The notes under the pieces are model-generated. The model saw only the letters and a program-made list of their open reading frames with translations. It made no database searches and had not been told where the DNA came from. Both the position numbers and the translations under genes were made by a program. From Panax quinquefolius (taxonomy: Eukaryota > Streptophyta > Magnoliopsida > Apiales > Araliaceae): a stretch of DNA of 64,000 nucleotides. The stretch is taken from NCBI GenBank assembly GCA_020205615.1, contig CM035167.1:30703130-30767129 (forward strand). The letters run 5' to 3'. The first letter of the stretch is position 1, and the number at the start of each line of letters is the position of its first letter. Shown here one piece after another: positions 55,682-64,000 of the stretch.

Positions 55682-57261
55682 GGTGCTTAGGTTAGAATTG
55701 AAAATCACACCAAAAACTGAAGTTTTCTCTCTATTTCTCTCTCTATATTATCGAGTGTATTCTTGTGAGTATTTTGATATCTTGAGTGTTGCTATACGGT
55801 GCAAGTTCGTTCATCGTTATTCCAGTCAGAAGTACTGCTCTTTTGAGGTAAGGGATAGTAGGGGATTGTAAGGGATAGTAAGGGATCTTATTTTCTTCAT
55901 AAATGATATTATTTCTTCAATATCATTATGCCGAAATATTGGTTTGAACTTTTTATCAAATTTGGAACTTTTTCGTGTCGGGGTTAATTCACGAGTTACT
56001 ATTCATGATTTACTATTCACGACGGGTTACTATTCATGAGTTATTATTCATGAGTTACTATTCATGGGTACTATTCACTACAAAATTGGTTTCTTTTTCT
56101 AACCAAATTATAGCTGATTTATGAATATTACTCTGGAGATTAAAACTATGTATTGATTATATTGATTTTATTATCATATATAACATTTTTATAACCCTGA
56201 TGTTGAAATTCTCTTTCACTGGAGTGTGAAGATGGGTAGATTATTGGTATGATCATGACTAGGGTTCTCTTTGGCCAGTAGTGAAAAGTTGAATTGTGAC
56301 TGGTATGATCATGACCATTGAATTTACAATGGAATATTTTCAGCTTAAGTGCAATGTGAATTGATCAACATGGTTATAATTATTGTTTATATAAATTCTG
56401 AAATGATTATGTATTTCTTTGAGATATGAATATCTTTGGCCCGTAGTGCAAAGATGACTTGTTGAATATATTTGGCATGTAGTGCAAAGATGAACTGTTG
56501 ATGAATATCTTTGGCTGTGGTGCAAAGATGAATTTATTAGTATGATTATGAACAGGAACTGTGATTTGGTATAACCATGATCTTTGAAGTTTCAGGTAAA
56601 GACAGGTGATGAAAATTATCTTCGTCTTGGATGCGAAGAGGAATTTAGAATCACAATTATGATTATGAGTTATTCATATGATTGTGGAAAGGAACTGTTT
56701 ATTGATGTTACAGGGATAAAACATTGTTGGTGGACTTTTAACATGGACAAGATAATAGATTTTATGGTCTATTTGACTCTTCTAATGGATTGCTCGTTCC
56801 GCTGCAACTATGGTTGAAAAGTGTTATCATCTACCATATGTTCTAAATCTCTGATTTATTACTAATGAAGACTATTGATAATTTATTTATCTTTAGTCAT
56901 AATATTCTTTACTGAGCTAGTTGTGCTCACCCTTCTGTTTCACAATTCCTTTCAGGTAATAAGAGTGTAGCTGGGTCGAGCGAGGGTAACAGGAGAATAG
57001 AACGGTGGTCTCTAGCTGTGGAGGTTATCCCTAAACAGTTATTAACTTTACCTTTATGTAAAGTGCCATTGTGACGTGCTATCCAAGTTGGTGTCCAGAG
57101 TCATAGTTGGTATATATTTGCATCAAAACTCACAACATATGTGTTGTTGTATTTTGCACGATAATTGTAGTAATAAAGTTGTAGTTATTTTCTGTACCAT
57201 ATATTTGGTGACTCAGAATGGGTTGGATGGAATGGACTTATTTTGGGGGCGTCACACATAA

Positions 57262-59643
57262 CACCACAGAAAAATCTACTCATGTGTTGGGGTTTCAAAC
57301 AACATACATTTCCCTTACCATAAGGGTTTTCAACTCAGTTTTCAAGATTTCGCACCAATTAATTGGTTTGGACAATTATATAATTAGGTATATAGTCTAG
57401 CTGAATCAAATGGCATAGATACTTTCACAATATTCAAGAACAATACCAAGTTCAACATGAATAATAGTTTTTTTCAAGAGTTTAACATATTAGGTTAATT
57501 AAACGAGAAAGTAACATAACTTGCATTCAAAGAGATAAGGTTTGCTTACAATATTCGTTGAATAAAGTAATGCAAGAGTTTAGGATGATTGCATAATGTA
57601 AAGAATAGTTCAGATACTTGTCTCAAGCGTAGTCTACCAAAATATCGCTTATCAATACTCTTTTGAATCTTGACATAATATAATACGCGTATAGGATATC
57701 CATTAGTTACATATGCTCATACGTGATATGTAAGTTTAGATGCACACAAAAATGTCTATCTTAGTTGTATATTCTTCATATACTTCATTCCACAACTGAC
57801 ATACTTAACACAAAATCAGTTTATAAGTCACCATGAAGTCAAATAACATAGTCTCTAATCGTTGTTTTATGGTTTACAAATACTTTTTGGATTTATCATT
57901 TGAAAGTCTATAATCACTTCATTAAACATTCACAACTATCGCCTAGCATGCGTCTTAACATATTGGATATGTATTGGTTATATAATACATGCTAGAGTAA
58001 CACTTCAAACTTGCAAACACCATCAAACTAAAAGCAGAAAGCTGATCCTACTGCAGACTGGCGCGGTCGCGCTTGGTTTGTACTAAGGAGTGGCGTGGTC
58101 GAACTGCTCCTGGTGAAAACCAAGACATGGTTTCTTCTGCAGAAGGTTAGTGCACACAGTTGTCTTAAATATATGAACAATCATGAACAACACACATGTT
58201 ATTATGTGAATAACTGGCCCTGACCATACCTCAAAACTTTAACATAGGTCATTCAAGACTTGTCATATTCCCCTTTTTACATGTACATATCTAGTTAGGC
58301 ATTCATGTTAATCATATTTACATGCATGACACACCTAATTGTGATATCTTGTATACACAAGTTAAACCACATAAGTATGCACATAAATCTTACCTTAAAT
58401 GTACATAGTTTATCAAGTTTATATTTGAAATTATAATTCTCTTTAGTAATACATATTTAAGCATACAAGATAAGCACATATTGTCTAAATCATACTTTCG
58501 TACGCATTTGTGCACATACTCAAGTTATTTACATAAGCTAGAACTATCAAAATTTGAAAACATAATGCTCATCATACTTTGTTTTGCAAAACTTCAAGTT
58601 TTCCTTTAGAAATCCTTTAAAATCAAGCTAAAAAACTCTATTATACACCAAACCAGTTCATGCCTTATGTTATACTCATGTACGTGCATACCTAGATTAT
58701 TTACACATGCTCACAAAATCAGAATATACATTAATACAAGTTTACTATTTCTAGTTTCCAAATCTTGAAGTTATCTTGAAAACTCAACTCAAATCAAGCT
58801 AAAACAACGTACTATGTTCAAAACAATATCTAACCACATGCTAGGGTCATTTATATGCATATTCAGACCCATGTAGCATGTTTATCATAACACTGGATCA
58901 CTACAAGCAGTATCTGAGAAAAACACCACGCGCGGTTGTGCGGTATTAAGCTATAGAAGTGGCACGGCCGCACCACTTCGAGCAGAATAAAAAATTATGG
59001 ATCTACTTTTGTAGAGCCTTATCACATTCACTACCAAACTTTCAACCAGCCTCACTGCAACATTTCCAGGCATACATATTAACTCAAATAACACAGAGAC
59101 ATGCTAATTCATACTACTTAATAGAGATTTCATCAATTACTAGAATTTGACAAAACTTCAAAATTAAGGACATAAAAAGAAATTATACCTATTGATGCTT
59201 AATTGAATTCCTCAAAGCACTAACCAAATGATCAGCTACAGTCCCTTTCAATGTATATTTATCAGACAATCTTAGCAACAAAGAAGGAGAAGAGGAGTGT
59301 TCAATTTATAGGAAACCCATTGACCATGCCAAGCCATTACCTAAGAATTCAAACCAAAGGATGGAAGAAGAATTCATTAGATTGAGAGAGTTTGGTGGAA
59401 AGTTTTCACCAACTCCACCCTCCCCACTTCCTTAGTTCATCATCACAGCTAAATCCTAGCAGCTTGAAATCACGCAACTGAGGTTAGGCCACTATTTGGT
59501 TACTATTTTGGTCACTGAATATGGGACAAGGAGTTTTAAATCCCATCAAAGTAATTATAATGCTTAGTTTGTTTTTTTTAACTCCCAAAATTCAATTTTA
59601 ATGTTTTAATACTACTACATAATGGAAAGTTAGGGATTATTTA
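57262..59643 (-). repeat. F-family LTR, reverse, 5' part
   Basis: Continuation of 44707-45654 after the nested stack. The first 220 bp complete the second 530-bp unit. On the minus strand: TATA-like TATAAATTG at 59309-59301, donor-like ATAG/GTATAA at 59188, and two GC-rich hairpin-forming patches (58985-58925, with arms GAAGTGG/CCACTTC, and 58130-58055). The true 5' tip was not found; C-family LTR sequence begins at 59644. No coding domain is present. Confidence 0.7.
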
Positions 59644-61175
59644 TGTAACATTCCAGATTTTAAAGTGTAATATTAAATATTTATTGATTTATATAAGTAT
59701 TTAATGGATATGTTTATCATTGAATAAATAATTGTTCAATTTGAGTTGATGGGATTTAGTTAATTCTTTATTGAATAAATAATTAAGGAGCTAAGAAAAT
59801 TAATTGTTATGAGATTATATACCAATTTGATTTAATAAGTAAGCTAGAGAGCTTATAGTGATTTAAATAAATTATAATATTTCAAATGGGAATTTATAAT
59901 TTAAAATATTAGTTGGTCGAATAAAATTACAATTATAAAAGAAATTATAGTTATGTGTTATTAAATTATGTGTTAAAGTAATTTAATAGATTAATATTTT
60001 AATTGATTATTTAATTAAATAGAAGTGTGATAAATAACATTACTATAAAGGAGTTACTAAAATAAATTAAGGGAGTTTAATTTAGTTTTGCCAAACATGT
60101 CTTATTGCATATTAAGTCTTTAATTTAATGATGTTTTATCAAACAAGGTATAAGAATTAATCCATTTGTTTTAATTAAGTTTACCAAACAAGGTGTAAGG
60201 ATTAAAGAGTTATTTTATTAAGCCTAGCCAAACAAGCCTTATGGCTTTTGATTTTCAAATTTTTATAACCGATGTCAGTTAAAATCCTATACTTCATATC
60301 TATATTATTATTATTATTATTATTATTATACGTTATATGATAATACGTAAACTAGAGTTGGGAGAAGAAAGAAGAAGAAGAAGAAGAACACATAGAAAAA
60401 TTAGAGAAAACTCTAGAGAGAAGGTGAGTGTTTTCTACTATGTTTTTGAGAAAGGGATTGGGAAAAAGAATAACCATCATCTTCCTAATCAAAGGTAGGA
60501 GCTTAATCTTTTCTTTAAAAGTTTAGTTTTCTTCTACTTCCAAAAAGTTCTCTATGAAATTTTATAAAAGATAAATTGATGGTGTTTATAATTATTGATT
60601 ATAAGATGATTTCATGAGTTTGTATATGATTATAGAGAAACTAGTTCATGTATGTATGTGTTTTGTGGAAGAAAATATATTGCAAAGTGTTTACATGAAA
60701 ATATATATAAATATGGCTTAATTTATAATAGATATTAATGTTTAATTAGTTGTTAAATTGATAAATTGATTACGGAAATTGATAGAGTATGTATAATCAT
60801 AACTATGATATTTTGAAATTTCTGTTTTGATTGAAAAACAAAATCACATTGTTTATTTTCATTAAAAATGTCAACAATGGAGTTTTTGCCAAAAACATTG
60901 AAATTGGGTGTTGTAAATTTGATGTTTATGTTATTTTGTGAGTAGAAACATGTTAGAAATCTTCACAATGTGTTTATATGAAGTCTATATGTGTATTACA
61001 TGTTAATCAGTCTATTATATTTGAGCTGTTAGGCCAATTTGGCTTTTGTTCATACTGTTATCGAACTTTGTTGGCAGATTACGAACTGGCACCTCATGAA
61101 ATACGCTGCCAAAGAATATAAATCTCACTTGTGCCAGGGGCCATGTCGCTTGTATTCTTAATCAATGGCCTGTGA
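59644..61175 (+). mobile_element. C-family LTR, plus strand, 5' part
   Basis: It starts TGTAACATTCCAGA. The first 700 bp match the reverse C LTR ending at 22638, including the two CCAAACAAG blocks (60080-60240). It carries an (ATT)n tract (60304-60330), a GAA-rich tract (60365-60388), donor-like AAAG/GTAGGA at 60495 and a GC-richer patch 61070-61160. It is cut at 61175 by the D element; the rest is beyond the window. Confidence 0.8.
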
Positions 61176-63553
61176 TGTGACGCCCCCAAAATAGGTATAC
61201 ATCACCCATTATGAGTCGCCAAATACATGGTATAGAAACAAATATAACTTCATTAAATTAGAGTTTAAATACAAATAGAGAGTATAAAAACTCAAAAAGG
61301 AGTCCTCATTACAATTATTGATACACTAGTTTAAAAATAGTGAGGACTGCTAAAACAACTTTCTAGAACCATCACTCCGTACCCCGACTAGTTCCTGCTA
61401 TGTTCTCACCTCCTGAGAAGAAAAATGGAACAAAAGATAATATACAACAAATTATGACTAAGATAATATACAACAAATTATCATTAGTCTTCAACAGGGA
61501 ATAATCTGATAAAATATAATAGACAACAAGTTTTAGATCAACAAGCGCAGTGAAAACAATGAATTCATTAGAAGAGTCAAGTAGAGAAAGAATTCTACTA
61601 TCTTCTAAGATTTAAAAGTCCATCATCAATATTTTATCCCTATAACATCAATCAATATATATCTTGAATCAAATATTCATCTTTGCACTCATGTGCCAAA
61701 GATATTCATTTTGTATCACCGGTTGGTCATGTTCATCTCAACACCTGTTCATCTTTGCACTACGGGCCAAAGATATTCATTAGGTAATCATTCATCTTTG
61801 CACTACAGGCCAACGATATTCATTTGTATCATCATTTAGGATTGAGGATGATGAAAAATATTTTAAAGAAAACGAATCCAGTGAGATAACAGATCAAATA
61901 TTAAGGATTTGTATTACAGTTTATCCAAGTTCAATAATATTCCGAAATAACCAATTTTGAAGCAAAATTCTAAAATAATGACCAAAACATGGATACAATC
62001 AAAGATAGTAACCATAATAGACAACTTGGACAAAAAGATGAAAATTTCATTTTTTGGTGAATAGTGCCGTATACGTGAATAGTAACTCCGACACAAAAAG
62101 TTCCAAATTTGATAAAAAGTTCATACCAATATTTCGGCATAATGATATTGATGAAAATATCATTTAAGAAGAAGATAATATCCCTTACCTCAAAATATCA
62201 GTACCTCTGATCGAAATATCGGTATAAGGTGAAGGAAGCTTGCACTGATTAACAGAAACTCACAAAGTATCTAAATACTCACAAAATACACTCAATAATC
62301 TAGAGAGAGAAAGAGAGAAAACTTGTTTCTGGTGTGATTTTCAATTATAACTTAGCCCTCTATTTATAGGAAAATGTTAGCACACCGAAGCAGACTTAAC
62401 CTGCAACCTGATGACTTTACCTACTACTATTCCCACCCACCACATTTGAATAAAAATCTCAGCACATTTCTTCACCAACCAAGAGTGGGGCCCACCAATT
62501 CTAGAATTTTCTACCAAAATGATTTATAACTTGATTTTCGAATCAGACAACTCTTAAAATTCATAACAAATCATACGCTCATTTTTAATGGTTCAAAATT
62601 TGTGGACATATACTCAACTTATATATGTATAACATATCCAAAAATTACAACGATCCAACGGTCGGATTAAAAATTATAACTCCCACAATATATCTCAAAA
62701 AACTATTTGGTTTGATTTTTAATACCTCCAATCCGACAAAATACTAATAAAACACCTCAACATTAATTCCTTCATTTATAACCACATAAATAAATCCATC
62801 ATTTATATCCACATAAAATAAATATTTCCTTATCATATGAATCAATGATTAATTATTCATAAATAATATTATAGAATCACATTTATGACAACTAGGTTGT
62901 TCCTAGGAAAGAGGGGACTTTCCAATAAGGATTTCTCATTACTGGCGCGCAATTAGGTGACCAAACCTCTCCTTGACAGAACTTTCTAGACATTTCCAAT
63001 AATGTTATCTAATAATATTATTCCAAATAATCAAATATCGATCGATAAAGGAGATAATGTGCGAACGATAATTGAAACAACAATAATATAAAATATCAAT
63101 GCAGCAATTATTGAATCAATAAAATAAAATATTGAACAGTAACTACTGTGACAATTATTGAGTTGTGCCTTCTTACGTAAGGATCAATAATTCAACAATA
63201 TTGTGCAATCTGGTATACTCATGTGCGGCAACAACGCGTATTACTTTACTTTAACCACCGGGTATTCCAACAGTGTTAATGGTAACAACTACGCCGTTAT
63301 TCAATTTTGTCATTTTCTTCATTCTACCGTTATCCGTTATGGGGCCCACAATTGTCTGCGCCATAGTATGAATATTCCCCGACAGAAAGAATATTCCACC
63401 AACAAAATGAATATTATATAACCACTTGCTTATTTTGCAAAATTTTCACATTTCACCCACAACCAAAGTTATTATATCAAATTAATACCTTATTATTCAC
63501 AATAATAAATAAAGGAAATTTGATTTTATTCATTAAAAAGTTGGGGTCTTACA
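61176..63553 (-). repeat. 3' LTR of right-edge D element, 2.38 kb
   Basis: The minus-strand tips are TGTAAGACCCC at 63553 and GGGGGCGTCACA at 61176. Landmarks on the minus strand: GAATATTC at 63396-63389 and 63377-63370, TATA box 62368-62360, donor-like GAG/GTAAGG at 62188, TACTATTCACG repeats 62090-62058, hairpin units 61815-61684, and acceptor-like TTCTCAG ending at 61413. The open frames at 61914-62096 and 63203-63421 are not supported. Confidence 0.92.
62360..62368 (-). promoter_or_regulatory. TATA box of right-edge D LTR
   Basis: TATAAATAG on the minus strand, with a CT/GA-rich tract about 50 bp downstream (62302-62320). Confidence 0.75.
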
Positions 63554-64000
63554 ACCTCCCCTCCTTATGAAATTTCGTCCTCGAAATTGGACGTGACGAT
63601 ACTGTGTGTTTCAAAAGGTGAGGATACCTCGCTTTCATTTCTGATTCCAACTCCCAGGTCATCTCTTCAATAGCATGGTTTCTCCAAAAAACCTTAACTT
63701 GTGGTATAACTTTCGTGCGTAGGACATGCTCTTTCCTATCCAAGATCTTAACAGGTACCTCCTCGTACGTTAAATCTTCAGCTATCTCGTCTGGTTCTAA
63801 CTCAATAATGTGGTTCGTTTCTTTAACATATTTACGAAGCATAGATATGTGAAAAACATTATGAACACGAGACATACTTGGAGGTAATGCGAGTCTATAG
63901 GCCACATTTCCTATTCGGTCAAGAATCTCAAAGGGACCAACAAATCTTGGATTAAGCTTTCCTCTCTTCCCATATCTTGTAACTCCCTTCCATGGTGCAA
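63549..64000 (-). CDS. pol: Pol C-terminus: integrase end and chromodomain-like tail (5' end off window)
   Basis: This frame is open from the window edge (64000) to a TAA at 63551-63549 and covers about 150 residues. In order: the integrase module [15 protein letters not shown], the [20 protein letters not shown] linker, an acidic stretch ([13 protein letters not shown]), and the chromodomain-like tail [16 protein letters not shown] to YPHLL. About 20 further residues are encoded across the polypurine tract. The stop codon TAA is formed by the first bases of the 3' LTR (TGTAAG). The tail would steer integration to particular chromatin. No break is visible, but most of the gene lies beyond the window, so function is not shown. 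Confidence 0.88.
   Translation of the reverse strand, partial: APWKGVTRYGKRGKLNPRFVGPFEILDRIGNVAYRLALPPSMSRVHNVFHISMLRKYVKETNHIIELEPDEIAEDLTYEEVPVKILDRKEHVLRTKVIPQVKVFWRNHAIEEMTWELESEMKARYPHLLKHTVSSRPISRTKFHKEGRL
63555..63566 (-). other. Polypurine tract of right-edge D element
   Basis: AAGGAGGGGAGG on the minus strand, one base before the LTR tip. Confidence 0.82.

Larger units (their letters stand above)
45655..57256 (+). mobile_element. Solo D-family LTR (TSD CATAA), itself split by a nested full element
   Basis: The pieces 45655-46631 and 55288-57256 join into a single LTR of about 2.95 kb that starts TGTAAGACCC and ends GGGGGCGTCACA. CATAA flanks it at 45650-45654 and 57257-57261, and the intact target is visible in the first unit of the F duplication near 45130. 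Landmarks: GAATATTC at 45810-45817 and 45829-45836, TATA box 55673-55681, donor-like GAG/GTAAGG at 55848, ACTATTCAYG repeats 55985-56075, CTTTGGCCCGTAGTGCAAAG hairpins at 56428-56525, and acceptor-like CCTTTCAG ending at 56955. The small open frames in 55590-57400 are not supported. Confidence 0.92.
61176..64000 (-). mobile_element. Right-edge D-family element (3' LTR and pol end)
   Basis: A minus-strand element that inserted into the C LTR and runs off the right edge. The 3' LTR is 61176-63553, the polypurine tract 63555-63566, and pol starts at the edge. Pol is open to the last base of the window, unlike the other D copies, so this may be the most recent or best-kept member here. Confidence 0.9.

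Noticed and set aside
59281..59643. Possible host gene segment with promoter between F and C LTRs
   Set aside because: The TATA-like box and donor order fit the reverse F LTR, no coding frame is present, and the sequence is continuous with F on its left.

Overview
The window looks like plant nuclear DNA, probably from a eudicot, and it is built essentially from LTR retrotransposons. It is AT-rich. I see no host gene, tRNA, rRNA or CRISPR array. The coding remains are Ty3/gypsy gag-pol: a retrotransposon gag domain, CCHC zinc knuckles, aspartic protease, reverse transcriptase (RT), RNase H, integrase and a C-terminal chromodomain-like tail. The domain order, the chromodomain and the very long LTRs (2.4-4.7 kb) fit chromoviruses of the Tekay/Del type. 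The species cannot be named from this sequence.

I sorted the LTRs into families by their ends and shared blocks: A1, A2, B, C, E (C-like), D and F. From left to right: 1-1361 is a minus-strand element whose gag is joined to an LTR remnant. 1362-25053 is an LTR-internal-LTR-internal array of a non-coding A2 element (minus strand), interrupted by a solo A1 LTR (2072-5754, TSD CTTAC), a solo B LTR (7766-12346, TSD AAGTG), a truncated B piece and a reverse C LTR. 25054-28455 holds D and E LTR pieces. 28456-44706 is a plus-strand element 'P' (RT, RNase H, integrase, 3' A1 LTR). Its integrase is split by a full minus-strand D element (29921-40164, TSD CTGGT). 44707-59643 is a reverse F LTR carrying a 530-bp tandem duplication. 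Into it went a solo D LTR (45655-57256, TSD CATAA), and into that went a second full D element (46632-55282, TSD AACAT). 59644-61175 is the start of a C LTR. It is cut by a minus-strand D element whose LTR is 61176-63553 and whose pol runs off the right edge as an open frame.

The pol genes of element P and of the two full-length D elements are broken. P has an in-frame loss of the RT catalytic box, the 29.9-40.2 kb element has Asp->Asn in that box, and the 46.6-55.3 kb element has lost RT palm, RNase H and integrase core. Only the right-edge element looks intact as far as it is visible.

The most interesting shared signal is in the LTRs. In families A, B, C/E, D and F the same order recurs: promoter, then a GGTA-type splice donor about 100-300 bp downstream, then 0.8-3.2 kb holding family-specific hairpin or GC-rich repeats. 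A conserved TGRGC...GCTCA motif containing a good branch-point match follows, then a pyrimidine tract with CAG/TAG, and then roughly 250-500 bp to the LTR end and primer-binding site. I infer a leader intron inside the LTR. A second point is practical: many differences between D LTR pairs, and several pol frameshifts, fall at CAG/CTG sites, so some may be base-calling errors at methylated cytosines.
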